Source of the DNA: Carposina sasakii
Taxonomy: Eukaryota; Arthropoda; Insecta; Lepidoptera; Carposinidae
Direction: 5' to 3'
NCBI GenBank assembly: GCA_014607495.2
Contig: CP053152.1
Location: 1,116,001 to 1,180,000, forward strand
Length of the DNA stretch: 64,000 bases
This document shows, one piece after another, positions 10,040-20,836 of the stretch; position 1 is the first letter of the stretch; each line of letters begins with the position of its first letter. Under the pieces are notes generated by a model. The model did not search any database. It saw only the letters and a list, made by a program, of their open reading frames with translations, and was not told where the DNA came from. A program made the translations under genes and the position numbers.

Positions 10040-10669
10040 CATCATTTCATCATTTACAGCCCTGAGAAGTTCACTGTTTGACATAGGCCTCCCCCAAACA
10101 ACCTCCACTCCGACCGGTCGGAAGCAGCCTGCATCCAACCGACGCCCGCGACCTTGGCCAGGTCGTCCGTCCACCTCGCGGGTGGCCTTCCCACGCTGCG
10201 CTTGCCGATACGTGGTATCCATTCTAGAACTTTCCGACTCCATCGGCTATCAGTTCTTCGAGCTATATGCCCTGCCCATTGCTACTTCAGCTTGCTGGAC
10301 CGTTGAGCTATGTCGGTGATCTTTGTGCGCCTGCGGATCTCCTCATTTCTAATTCGATCACGCAGAGAGATCCCAAGCATAGCTCTCTCCATCGCTCGCT
10401 GTGCGATCCTGAGCTTCTTTATGAGGCACATAGTTAGAGACCACGTCTCGGCACCGTAGGTCATCACCGGCATGCACTGGTTGAATACCTTCGTCTTTAA
10501 GGACTGGGGTATCTTGGACACAAATAAGCTTCGTAGGTTCTCGAACGCTGCCCAGCCGAGTTGGATTCGCCAATTTACCTCCTTCTCAAAGTTGGACTTA
10601 CCTAGTTTGACCGTCTATCCCAGGTAAACATACTCGTCAACAACTTCGAGCATCGAGCTCCCAACAAAC
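10040..10669 (-). pseudogene. RTE-like LINE, 5'-truncated, frame-broken
   Basis: Minus strand. The C-terminal part of an endonuclease/reverse-transcriptase polyprotein, as in RTE-clade LINEs: MTYGAETWSLTM, IAQRAMERAMLGISLRDRIR, then WQWAGHIARRTDGRW and GKRSVGRPPARWTDDLAKV in a shifted frame, ending near the (ATC)n tail. Catalytic RT residues lie upstream and are missing. The direct repeat TCTTATCAT flanks it (10031-10039 and 10670-10678); part overlaps the ATC tail, so the exact TSD is slightly ambiguous. Confidence 0.8.
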
Positions 10670-11061
10670 TCTTATCATATAAAAACGTCATAGGTCGCTC
10701 AAAAGTATCGGCTTAAATAGCAGCACATTTTCTGACGACCATGGAAACATAGTTACGTTCAGAAACAGTATTTCACATTCTTGATTATGTGGAACTTAAC
10801 TAAGGTCATTTTCCCCAACTATGACTGCTATACAAGTCTCGCCCGCGTCTCTGCTCATAACACGCCGGGTTTACACTTGTGGCTGTTGACCACAACCTCC
10901 GAGATTGTATGTATACAGACATACGTTCATATATTCTATGTGTCCAATTAAATGTCTCCATCGTGCTCGGTCTATATGTATAGTATAGTCGCTAGTTTAT
11001 TCCGAAAACAGCCAATTATTAGTATGTCTGCTTACATGGAGGTTTAGAAGCTTTATGTTTG

Positions 11062-11215
11062 ACTAGTGGACGCCTGCGACTTCGTCCGCGTGGACTACAG
11101 AAAAAACAAAATGTCGAAATTATCCGGGATAAAAATATTTTCGCGGGATAAAAAGTAGCCTATGTGTTAATATGGGTGTCAGCTAACCCCATACCAAAAT
11201 TTTGTTGAACATCGC
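11062..11215 (-). repeat. Dispersed repeat E fragment
   Basis: Minus-strand end of repeat E (AGTGGACGCC...TTCGTCCGCGTGGACT, then TTATCCGGGATAAAA), matching 53568 and 33600. Confidence 0.55.
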
Positions 11216-11775
11216 TCCAGTCGTTTTAATTGCTCGTTTATCGCCTGAGAGAATACTCGAATTTCTTAGTAGACTTTTAGAACATACACGAAAGGAGATG
11301 CAGCTGATGTATTGTAATAAAGCTCCGCATCAGCAAAGGGTTATCTTGTTCTACTTGATACAAAACCGAAAATCTGTGAGCCAGAAGAATGTACGAGTTT
11401 TTTAATCGACACTTACGACGTGCACGTAAGGAAATGCAACTAATATATTCTAGTCATGGAGAAGATATAAAAGAGGAGGTTGGACTATGAACTGAGTCGT
11501 GGGGCAATCGTGAGGCCATGACGTCATGATAGGGGCGGTGCTTCAGGGCCAGTGTGTGTAATGCAGTAGCTGTAACCACACGTTTATGCAAGTAGTTTGG
11601 GTAGTCACTACAAGGTGGTTTCTATGTAAATGGGCAGGGCTACAGTGTTAGGATGCTCCCCTCGTCCCATACATCACCCCCGCTCAGCGGCACATTATTT
11701 TTGTATGAAAACATACATATCCGCTGCTCCTCTTTTATTTCTTCTCCATGATTCTAGTGAAGCCCTGGGTTAGCA
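11216..11775 (+). repeat. Dispersed repeat A, two units, second split by MITE-1
   Basis: First unit about 11216-11375 (TTATCGCCTGAGAGAATACT through GAAGCTCCGCATCAG is typical of family A). The second (11400-11454 and 11751-11775) is cut exactly at TATTCTAGT|GAAGCC by the MITE at 11455-11750. The uncut sequence is preserved at 53360 and 60070. Confidence 0.6.
11455..11750 (+). mobile_element. hAT-like MITE-1, copy 2
   Basis: 296 bp with ends CATGGAGAAGATATAAAAGA / inverted CATGGAGAAGAAATAAAAGA and a perfect 8-bp TSD ATTCTAGT (11447-11454 and 11751-11758). Confidence 0.87.
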
Positions 11776-12166
11776 CAGGTACGGTACGAGAAAAGGGCTA
11801 AGATAAGCGAAAAACTTGATGTAGTGGATGTTATTAAATGAAGTAAGGAAGAGCCTCTTATCAACAAAAAGTTTTCATAAAAATATGTCAAAAATCGTCC
11901 CACACGCACCGCTCTTTATTAAATAACTTGATTGCCTTTTAACTAATGCAGTTAGTTAAAAACAAAAAAAAACAGCAGCGCGGTCCATTAGTGACGTCAC
12001 GCGGCTACTCTCAATCAATTTGCTGAAAATCACCGGCGTGAAGTGTTTTTTAATTAATTTTATGAGCGTATTTTTGTGAGGGAACAGGGAAGCGGTTGAG
12101 AGGGTATTCGACATGGTCACACCTGCATTTCATTCTGTCTGAGTAGATTTCCATTCGGAAATTAAA

Positions 12167-12339
12167 ACTTCAGCCTTCCTAGCATGACCACGCATCATGG
12201 ATATCGTATCGAACGATATCGTATCGTCTCTATACAAAATTCAAAATGGCGGCTATATTTATCGTATTTTGACAGGCTAAATTCCAATAAATCGGTTTAT
12301 CATATCGTGTTTCGCAGGTCATGCTAGGCTTGCTGAAGT
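12167..12339 (+). mobile_element. MITE K with CTTCAGC...CCTAGCATGACC ends
   Basis: Inverted ends about 22 bp long with a 3-base mismatch block. The body carries repeated ATCGTATCG and an AAAATGGCGGC motif. A diverged inverted copy lies at 44890-45065. Confidence 0.5.
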
Positions 12340-12345
12340 ATAATA

Positions 12346-12721
12346 CAGGATGTTTTTTTGTGGCCACCTTTAACGAAGGGTACGTATACATGAAATAAAG
12401 TAAGTTTATGCAAAAAAAAAATGCTGGGAATTTTTTTTTTTTTTTTTAATTTTTTAAATTCCTTGATCGTGCGAAATTTATAGTGTCTAGTGTTTATGTT
12501 AGTTTTTTTTATAGACAGATATTAATTATTTTTCGTGAAAAAATCCTGCTACGCGCGTCTATGTGCATTTATGCAGAAAAACGCAGTCTATTTACTCATC
12601 TTTGGACCCTAATATTTTGGAAACCAGACACTTCCCAGGTATGCTTCCATGGAGAAAAATGATCGTGATGATGAGGAGATTCCGTAGTTTTCGGGAACGT
12701 TGACGAGCAAAAATCACCCTG
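12346..12721 (-). mobile_element. TA-MITE, copy 1, near full length
   Basis: 376 bp between TA dinucleotides. One end is CAGGATGTTTTTTTG; the other is the inverse of CAGGGTGATTTTTG. Conserved body features include TCCGTAGTTTTCGGGAACGT and AAATTTATAGTGTCTAGTGT. Non-coding. Confidence 0.72.
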
Positions 12722-12954
12722 TATACCTGATGTTAGTTGCATAAGTTATTATTAATAGATTAAATGGTAGACTCAAAGAATTAAGTGTGATTTAACTTTG
12801 TAGCTAAGAAATATTCGATTTCAATTCGGGCCGATGTAGACTTGTATTGAGCTGTATGTATATTGCGTAAACTGAAATAAATTAAAATTTCCTACGACCA
12901 ATTCATTTATAATTATATTGTAATGTAATTCATTTTATTTTAAGTTTCTATAGG

Positions 12955-13195
12955 TACATTAAGGGACAGCTGGATCGTGACGTCTACTATTCAATTCAAT
13001 TCAGGTGGCAGAGCTCTCCTTGGGCCATGGCATCTCCTTTCCTCTCCCTGTTCGCGCGACATCGCCGTCGTCCACGCACTAATTCAATATGGCCGACGTA
13101 AGCCATTTGCGAACAGGCTTGACGCATCGCCCGTGAAAAAATCAATTACCATTTTTTGATAGCCACGCGGGAACAGGGGTCGGCAAGTGAGGAGG
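12955..13195. other. GC/CpG-rich island, no repeat match
   Basis: Richer in GC and CpG than its surroundings (TTCGCGCGACATCGCCGTCG, CCACGCGGGAACAGGGGTCG). It contains CAATATGGCCGAC, loosely like YY1-type ATGGC elements. It could be an unmasked repeat, a promoter or a lost exon. The 60-codon frame in it is unsupported. Confidence 0.3.
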
Positions 13196-13199
13196 TGGA

Positions 13200-14020
13200 G
13201 TTTTCTTTGCTTTAAATAAAAATGTTATGTTTTTTATAATGTACGTATCAACTTTTATCTTAAGAGGTAGGTATGATATGACTAAATACGCGAAATAATA
13301 TGATGATCGAAATTGAGACTAAGCCATATCGTAGAAATACATATTTTATAGGAACAATAAATTATATTGATGTGAAAATGTATAGTCAAAATATTACGAT
13401 TTAACGATATAATACCACATAAATAAAATTACAAGTCTATTAATAAAATATGAAAAAGTTTTGTATTTGACATAAACTTTCTATTAATTAAACAAACGCC
13501 AATTTCAAGTAATCGAAATAAAATAGCAATTCATGGTTGGGTGGTGATGGAGTCTAGATGATTTACTTAAGCTAGTAATTTATCTCTGATCATTGTGCCT
13601 GCCATACCATTTTAATCATGCCTATGTTTTTCATAATACTGCAGCAGTAATCGCTTTTTGGATACACCTATTATCTGTAGATGTGGCCGACTATTATGTT
13701 TATACTTAATGCTGAAGTCGTATCCACACTAACCTACCTCCTGCGTACCTGAGTGTTTTCCATAGCGTTACTGACTGACACCTCAATCTAAATGGCTTCA
13801 TGCATGCGTCATAGGTTTCATGGAGTGCACTACATCGCAATGAACTGACAGCGTATCATCTATGAAACGAACTGTAGTGAAATTGTTATAAGTTTTTTTA
13901 AGTTTATTGTCCATTAAGGTCTAGATTACGCGTGGACTCAGAGATATTTTATGGGATATGGGACAAAACTTTAGTATGATCTATTATTAGTATGATTATG
14001 AGTATGTACCGAACTTATTT
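13200..14020. other. Nothing recognised
   Basis: AT-rich, no sustained frame and no family match. Confidence 0.4.
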
Positions 14021-14026
14021 ATTATA

Positions 14027-14405
14027 CAGTGTGATTTTTGGACGTCGACGTTTCCGAAAACTACGGAATCTCCTCATCATCACGATAATTTTTCTCCATG
14101 GAAGCATACCTGGGAAGTGTGGTTTCCAAAATATTAAGGTCCAAAGTTGAGTAAATAGACTTCGTTTTTCTGCATAAATGCACATTGACTAAATTTTTTC
14201 TAAATTTATTGCTAAATTTTTTCACGAGAAATATTTAATATCTATCTATGAATATATATCATAAATTTCGGCCGATCGAGTAATTATTTTTTTTTTTTTC
14301 AAAAAAAATTACATCGTTTCCCAGCATTTTTTTGGCATAAACTTACTTTATTTGATGTATAGAGTACGTACCCTTCATTAAAGGTGGTAACGAAAAAACA
14401 CCCTA
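14027..14405 (+). mobile_element. TA-MITE, copy 2, full length
   Basis: 379 bp, CAGTGTGATTTTTGGACGTC to the inverted end GAAAAAACACCCTA, between TA dinucleotides. The body aligns with copy 1 in the opposite orientation. Confidence 0.72.
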
Positions 14406-14737
14406 TATAATAAGATCGGTACTGGTTATTCTATATACATATATATGAATAACTTTAAACGGACGAAATGATATCTAAGTATTTGTATTATTTTACTTCG
14501 CAAGAAATGGATTAAGATTGACTGTTATTATCTATGGTTCATGTTATTCGTGATTACCTATTAAGTCTACTTCAAAAACACCTTATAAAATGACCCACTG
14601 AAATTAACAGTTCAGTCATATCACATTAGCCTACTGCAGTCCACTTAGAGCACGATACTATGTACCTACTATATTTAATTTCATGTAACATCTACATAAC
14701 CTGTGACATGCAATAAATGAATCTAATCTACATGGCT

Positions 14738-14880
14738 ACTGCCATACGGGGGGTTTCACCCGTAGTCACCACGCCGGACGGATTAGTGACTGCAGTGTTT
14801 TCGACATGGGACACGCTGCTACCTACCTCCCGAAAACTCTTAATCACCTCTTACGATACCCACGAATACTGGATGTTGCT
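14738..14880 (-). mobile_element. RTE-tailed SINE, old fragment
   Basis: Follows the order of the family on the minus strand (GGGGGGTTTCACCCGTAGTCACCACGCC-like block, GACTGCAGT, CTCTTAATC) but with many changes. The frame here is a by-product. Confidence 0.45.
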
Positions 14881-15344
14881 ATTCTACTCGTTCTCTGCCG
14901 ACACCACACGATTAGTAGGCTAACAGTTAGTATGTACATACAACAATTTAATAGGCACCTATTCTAAAACATTTAGCCAAACATTCACCCACCCAAACTT
15001 AACCACCTAAATCAAGCCAAACTAATCAAATCACCCTCCAAAATCGATGATGAACAATACGTCAAAATAATAACGTCACTTAACCTTAGGAGGGCTACGC
15101 GGACAAATTACGGTGGCACTCAATCTCGCGGCCTATGTACGGACACGCCTTCAAATTAATTCGGTTAGTAGTTAACCGGCCGACACCTGTACCCCCGCCT
15201 CTCATTTCTCATTACCCTGGAGCAAGGTCTTATGGAAGGGACTGCGAATCTTTGCGGCGGGACATCTAACTAACTTTAATATTAACCTTTATTTTACATA
15301 CATACATACTATAAAATTATTAATAACATACGGCTGAGCTCCCA

Positions 15345-15510
15345 CTATGGGGTAGGCCGAATCACGAAAAAGATGCCACTGCCACGTTAAGTATAACGGG
15401 GCTAGATGTAAAACTTCAGCGGCAAGACATTAGCAGATTTCTTAGTCGATCCTTTGACATGCGCGGAAGGAGATGTCCTGTTTACAGCTGAACACTTTAT
15501 CACACCAATA
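15345..15510 (+). repeat. Dispersed repeat A, partial
   Basis: TATGGGGTAG near the start and TTCTTAGTCGATCC...GCGCGGAAGGAGATG near the end match family A. Confidence 0.45.
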
Positions 15511-15589
15511 AAGTATGTAACGTTACATGCAATTTGTTTATTAAACTTGTATATTAAAATTGTACGTATATATTAATACACACACCATT

Positions 15590-15878
15590 TACAGCCCTGA
15601 GAAGTCCACTGTTGGACATAGGCCTCCCCCAACAACCTCCACTCCGACCGGTCGGAAGCAGCCTGCATCCAACCGACGCCCGCGACCTTGGCCAGGTCAT
15701 CCGTCCACCTCGCGGGTGGCCTTCCCACGCTGCGCTTGCCGATACGTGGTATCCACTCTAGAACTTTCCGACTCCATCGACCATCAGTTCTTCGAGCTAT
15801 GTGCCCTGCCCATTGCCACTTCAGCTTGCTGGACCGTTGAGCTATGTCGGTGATCTTTGTATGTCTGCGGATCTCCTC
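15590..15878 (-). pseudogene. RTE-like LINE 3' end
   Basis: Encodes the polyprotein C-terminus, with WQWAGHIARRTDGRWSRKVL and RSVGRPPARWTDDLAKVAG intact in one frame, ending LGEAYVQQWTSQGCK. It is 5'-truncated exactly where a CATA microsatellite begins, so no clean TSD is visible. Confidence 0.78.
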
Positions 15879-15933
15879 ATACATACATACATACATACAT
15901 ACATACATACATACATACATACATACATACATA
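15878..15933. repeat. (CATA)n microsatellite
   Basis: About 14 perfect CATA units at the junction of the RTE fragment and repeat I. Confidence 0.95.
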
Positions 15934-16280
15934 ACAATCACGCCTCTTTCCCGGAGGGGTAGGCAGAGATCACGGATCTCCATTTGCTACGATCCTAACA
16001 CACCTCTTTCGCTTCATCTACTTTCATGATATTCTTTATGCACGCTCGTCGGTTTAGGGTACTCTTGACCTGACCTTTCTTTAGAATTTCACCAATTTGA
16101 TCGGTGAAAGTCCAACGAGGTCTTTCCTTTCCAACCAATATATACGAGTATTAATATTAGTAAGTAATGGCAGACTAATCTTATTTATAGCATCATATTA
16201 GGTGTGTCAGGACCGAAGCAATTGGAAATCCGTGATCTCTGCTTACCCCTCCAGGAAAGAGGCGAGATTTTATGTACGTA
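15934..16280. repeat. Dispersed repeat I, two inverted partial copies
   Basis: Minus-oriented copy at 15934-16130 (CGCCTCTTTCCCGGAGGGGT, ATCACGGATCTCCATTTG). A plus-oriented copy at 16199-16280 carries the inverse (CCGTGATCTCTGCTTACCCC). A third lies at 20385-20490. Possibly the 3' UTR of a LINE whose RT remnant is at 40761. Confidence 0.5.
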
Positions 16281-16335
16281 TGTCTGTTTTGTATTGAATT
16301 TGTTATTATTATTCATTTTATCACCGGTAAAACAG

Positions 16336-16506
16336 CCACTTCCAGTCCCATATAATCAGAAGGTGACCCATCAATATGCTGACGTTGGAACTCGCCGCGA
16401 ATTAGACGCGAGGAACGTGTACCCATACGTCTTCGGCGGAGATATTATGTCTTATCAGGGAAAAGGGACGCAGGCTTACCTGCTGATGTATGGGGATTTT
16501 CTATAA
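16336..16506 (+). CDS. Candidate terminal coding exon
   Basis: Follows a pyrimidine/T-rich tract ending in AAACAG and stays open to TAA. It encodes about 56 residues starting PLPVPYNQKV, with the stretch VYPYVFGGDIMSYQGKG near the middle. Base composition is visibly more GC-rich than the flanks. The upstream part of the frame is dispersed-repeat sequence, so only the part after the AG is plausible as exon. No AATAAA is obvious downstream. Family not recognised. Confidence 0.3.
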   Translation, partial: PLPVPYNQKVTHQYADVGTRRELDARNVYPYVFGGDIMSYQGKGTQAYLLMYGDFL

Positions 16507-16797
16507 GTGCTCTGGGTTTATGAACACTAGTTGTTGCCAGATAATTCGTCTGCGTTAACTATATATTGGCCTGTATGTTCAAATAACTATTTTGACAAAC
16601 TTTCACGTTCTAGTCTTGCTATAAATGTTTACAAAAAAACTTTGTGAGAATTGATTTTTGGATGTATGTTAGACTTTTAGGTAACTAGATTGTGGAGAAA
16701 TTTATGTGTATACGAATTCAAATGCTGATAAAGCCCCACATGCTGAGTCCTCGCCAACACCTTTTTTTCTAAATCCGATAAAGTAAGAGATAGTAGT

Positions 16798-16888
16798 CCC
16801 CATGGCAAATACCCCCCATGGCAGTCTTGTGGCGTGCCCCGGGGGAGGCCTACGTCCAGCAGTGGACTGTAATATGCTGATGATGATG
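16798..16888 (+). mobile_element. RTE-tailed SINE, 91-bp truncated copy
   Basis: Carries GGCGTGCCCCGGGGGAGGCC and the GATGATGATG tail. Flanked by a 13-bp TSD AAGAGATAGTAGT (16785-16797 and 16889-16901). Confidence 0.8.
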
Positions 16889-16938
16889 AAGAGATAGTAG
16901 TATATGTATAATGAGCATATTGCCGCTTTTCAAGCATA

Positions 16939-17954
16939 TTTTTTTTTTTTTTTTTTTTTAATTATTTTAATCATGCGATCAGTCAAGTATGACTATAAGC
17001 AGATGTGATGAGCATATCATGTTGTGAATAGGTGACTACTCCCAGCGGAGTCTGTCCCCTCCATTTCGTGGTCACTCCCTTTTTTATTCATGGGCGACTC
17101 TAGCTGTCAAAGATATCTCGTCTCTTCTTAAGTCGACGAATGCTTTCAGGCACTGTAAGCCTCTCCGCGAGCTGATTTGGGTGCCTCTGCAATCTTGAGC
17201 CATAGTTAGCACTACGGCGGCTGATTACTTCCTTGACCATGGGAACGTTAAGAAGCTCATGCAACTCTGCTGTTTTCATGAACCACGGGGCATTAGATAT
17301 CTGTCTCATGATGTAGTTTTGCGCCCGTTGTATAATCATAACATTGGAGTTGCAGGCTGCACCCCATAATTCAATGCCATAGGTCCAGATAGGTTCTAGG
17401 ATAACCTTGTATATCAGGATCTTGTTGTCAATTTTAAGCTTAGAGTTTCTACCCAGCAGCCAGTAGAGTCCCCTATACCTTATATTAATCTCGTCTCTTT
17501 TTGCTTGGACGTGTTTCCTCCAGGTGAGCCGGCGGTCCAAGTGCAATCCCAGGTATTTGACTGAGGTTTCGTGGGGAAGTTGGGCGCCTTTTAGTGTAAC
17601 TGGAGCACAGTCCTCTTTGCGAAGAGTAAAGGTTATGTGTACTGATTTTGTTACGCTAGCTGTGATTCTCCATTCGGCCATCCATTTCTCCATTGCATGT
17701 AGTCCACGCTGCAGGATCTCGGAAGCTTGAGTTGGGCATGTGCTAGTTGCGAGTAAAGCTGTATCATCTGCGAATGTAGCTACTGTAATGTCTTGAATCT
17801 GTGGAAGATCCGACGTGTACAGAGTATATAAGATGGGCCCAAGAACAGACCCCTGTGGTACTCCTGCCATTATTTCGTAGAAGCCTGATGTGCAATCAAC
17901 TTCCCTGACTTGAAATATTCTGTTGGTTAAATATGATTTAAGTACTTTCACTTA
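16939..17954 (-). mobile_element. Jockey-like LINE, 5'-truncated insertion
   Basis: Contains the RT frame at 17100-17951, a ~160-bp 3' UTR and a poly(A) tail (T run 16939-16959 on the plus strand). The 11-bp repeat TTTCAAGCATA flanks it exactly (16928-16938 and 17955-17965). This shows a single complete 5'-truncated retrotransposition event, about 1,016 bp. Confidence 0.9.
17100..17951 (-). pseudogene. Reverse transcriptase C-terminal part, Jockey-like
   Basis: An open frame of 283 codons encoding the second half of a non-LTR reverse transcriptase. It shows the block AGVPQGSVLGPILY (29-42), the catalytic FADD (60-63), KYLG (132-135) and a region with LEPIWTYGIELWGAACNSN. The frame opens with a GTG inside the truncated element, so the ATG-less start is not real. 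The endonuclease and the RT fingers are missing, so it cannot move itself. The frame has no stop, which indicates recent insertion. Confidence 0.88.
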
Positions 17955-18059
17955 TTTCAAGCATAATAATAACAACAATCTAGCGAATTGTAAATAATTT
18001 ATATATCCGAGTCATTCTATAGGTACTGTTAACTTTAGAACCTCGTCCTTATTTGTAAC

Positions 18060-18215
18060 AATAAAGGCTCGAGCACACCGGATGCGTGTGCGTGCACGTA
18101 AGCGTAGACGTATACGTACCTCTGAGTTGTAATGTATGGAACTGTATAGGCACGGGCAGACCGGATGCGTATGCGTAGACGTAAGCATAGACGTCAAGCG
18201 GTCATCAGGTGGGCT
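18060..18215 (+). repeat. Repeat with GGCTCGAGCACACCGGATGC motif
   Basis: The motif CCGGATGCGT(G/A)TGCGT.GACGTAAGC recurs twice within the block. The start AAGGCTCGAGCACAC recurs at 37122-37137. GC-rich against AT-rich flanks; probably a MITE remnant. Confidence 0.4.
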
Positions 18216-18219
18216 CGAG

Positions 18220-18960
18220 GCATATTACTGCATAATTAATGAATTGTACTGTATATGAAAACTAATTAATTTAGAACAGCTATAGCCATTAACCATCGAA
18301 CAGATATCTAATAGCAATACAACTGGAGGTGTATCATTTTAATTTATAGTTAAACTTGGCCCGTTTGTCCATGCACATGCACAAGTTTCTGTACTAAACG
18401 GCCATAAATTGATAAGCTAGAATAGACTGATTTACAATTACCTAAATAACTAGTAAGAGGAATGTAAGTTAGTATGAATTTTATGTAAAGTTGTAAATCA
18501 CACTCAATGATGAGGCTGATGAAAAATAATCAACATTTTACATTAATCATTTTATTGAATTGTATCAGGCGTCACTATTCGGAAGTTCAAATCTCTATTG
18601 AGGGATCGCCCGCCACCGGGCCCTATACCCTCCGCTGACCCTCGGATCTGCCTACTCATGATCACGAACACAAGACACTACAGTCGCAACGAGAAGACAG
18701 ATCCAAGCACCTAGCATGCAACCATAAATACATAGCTGCTAATCCGAAAACCAATTAAAATTTTAATCGACATAATATATGTTTCGCCAACACCCGTGGC
18801 ATCATCAGGATTAGTTTTCCATGTTAGTTCTATCTACCGAACCAACTAACTGATTAATCAATCATTTTTCCGTCCTTATCCTATTGTTGATGGGGTTGTT
18901 GCAATATGGCTTCTTTTGAAACTTTTATTGCCAAGGATTTGGCTAAGCTACAATTTTAGT
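18220..18960. other. Unclassified, possible old repeats
   Basis: ATGTTTCGCCAACACCCGTG near 18780 resembles repeats I associate with Lepidoptera. No frame or TSD seen. Confidence 0.3.
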
Positions 18961-18965
18961 ACATA

Positions 18966-19346
18966 CAGGGTGAATTTTGGTCGTCAACGTTCCCGAATAC
19001 TACGGAATGTCCTCATCATCACGATCATTTTTTTCCATGGAAGCATATCTGGGAAGTGTCTGGTTCCCAAAATAATAGGGTCCAAAGTTGAGTAAATAGA
19101 CTGCGTTTTTCTGCATAAATGCACATAGACGCGCGTAGCAAGATTTTTTCACGAGAAATAATTAATATCTGTCTATGAAAAAACTAGCATAAACACTGGA
19201 CACTATAAATTTCGCCCGATGAAGTATTTAGATTTTTTTTTTTTCATAAAAATTTACATCGTTACCCAACATTTTTTTGGCATAAACTTACTTTATTTGA
19301 TGTATAGAGTACGTACCCTTCGTTAAGGGTGGCAACGAAAAAACAT
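18966..19346 (+). mobile_element. TA-MITE, copy 3
   Basis: The left end TACAGGGTGAATTTTGGTCG is intact. The right end degenerates after GGTGGCAACGAAAAAACATC. Confidence 0.7.
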
Positions 19347-19349
19347 CTA

Positions 19350-20380
19350 AAATGAAAATAAAATGTTTTCAAAATATTATCAGCATATCATAACCATTCT
19401 TTACATACTGTTTACTTAGCCTTACTTAACGCACCTCTAAACAGTTCGCATATGAAAATATTCCCAACTAAGTAAAAAATAATGATGACAAACAGCCCTA
19501 GACACGAAGATGACCGTACAGCCCCCCATCCACATCACCTACCCCCATTCATCTAAAGACACGCCAAAAAGTTCCCGGTGAAAACTTTTGGTGTACATTT
19601 CCCTGTTGCCAGGTGTACATAATAAACACGTCTGTTACCGCCAGGTGGAGCCACTTTAGCTGAGGTGGATGAATTTTTACAAGGTACAAGATTTATGGGG
19701 TTTTTGGACATTTCCTCTTAATTTATGGGAAGGCATATGTACGGCATCGTTCCTAAACGTTTAGGAATGTGAAGAAAATAAACAAGATTATGGGGTAATG
19801 TCTTTATAAGGATTATACAGGGTGTAACAAATGGGGTATATTAGGCAAATAAGAACATTCATAAGATTTTTAGGACTTTGTCAACAAGTTCCTGCTTGCC
19901 TTACAGACATTGCTACTAAAACACATAGTGCATATTATAACGCAATGTAACGCAATATGTGCAGAGATAAAGCGCATCATAAAACTTGATATCCTCCTAA
20001 GTCAGCGTCGTTCGAGAAATGAAAACGTTGCAGCTCATTAACACCACTCATAATTACGCGAAAGTAGTATAATTACCGCGTGGGCACAGGACGGGTCGGT
20101 GCTAACTCGACGCATTTGCATCTTCTGTAAGACGATAATAATACTTTGCATCTAGGTATACATTATACTAGAGAACAGTTTCTAAAATTAATAAGGAGTA
20201 AGGTGTCGTAATTTTTCCAGGGTAAAATTTTTGGTAAATGGGTAGGAAGATATTCTGGGAAAAGCTTTACATATCAATCCCGCGTTCTTTTGTTAAACTT
20301 AGATCTATATCCTTTCCTATTTAATCAAATCGTACTCGATAGTAAAATAAGGTTTGTGATAAAACACTGTCTACATACAT
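19350..20380. other. Mostly unrecognised; FB-1 end at 19820
   Basis: Apart from CAGGGTGTAACAAATGGGGT at 19819-19838 (one FB-1-like end without its partner), nothing is supported. Confidence 0.35.
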
Positions 20381-20384
20381 ACAT

Positions 20385-20490
20385 ACATAATAATCACGCC
20401 TCTTTCCCGGGCGGGTAGGCAAAGATCACGGATCTCCATTTGCTACGATCCTGACACACCTCTTTCGCTTCATCTGCTTTCATGTCTAGT
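20385..20490 (-). repeat. Dispersed repeat I, third copy
   Basis: CACGCCTCTTTCCCGGGCGG followed by ATCACGGATCTCCATTTGCT, preceded by a CATA run as at 15934. Confidence 0.55.
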
Positions 20491-20587
20491 TTAAAAATAA
20501 ATAGATTGAACCATAAAGGAACTCCCATGACAGTCACTGAGAGGGAATACAATACAACCAGGATCTACAGGCACACTTAAGTTATTG

Positions 20588-20632
20588 TCGTCGTCGTCAT
20601 CAGCCTATTGCAGTTCCACTGCTGAACGTAGA
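20588..20632 (-). repeat. RTE-tailed SINE 3' fragment
   Basis: GTCATCAGCCTATTGCAG with the following CCACTGCTGAACGTAG. Confidence 0.5.
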
Positions 20633-20836
20633 TTATGAGAAAATCCGAGAATATTATACACCTATTTTCCGTATACCTGATACAAACGTTCATTTTTTCA
20701 TAAATGAAAGTTTCAAAGAGTCGAGTTGACAACAACCCAGAGCAAAGCTAGTCCGCGGGCCTAGTGCGAAGGGCCGCAGCGCGCGGTGCGGGGGTGGGGG
20801 GCGTAACGAGCTCGCATCCCATAAACATGTCGCCGC

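Noticed and set aside
15878..15933. Regularly spaced repeats suggesting an array
   Set aside because: A plain CATA microsatellite with no spacers; CRISPR is not expected in this kind of genome.
15573..15983. 136-codon minus frame with a MYVC repeat fused to RTE protein
   Set aside because: It is a chance in-frame fusion of the (CATA)n microsatellite and the RTE fragment, not a protein.
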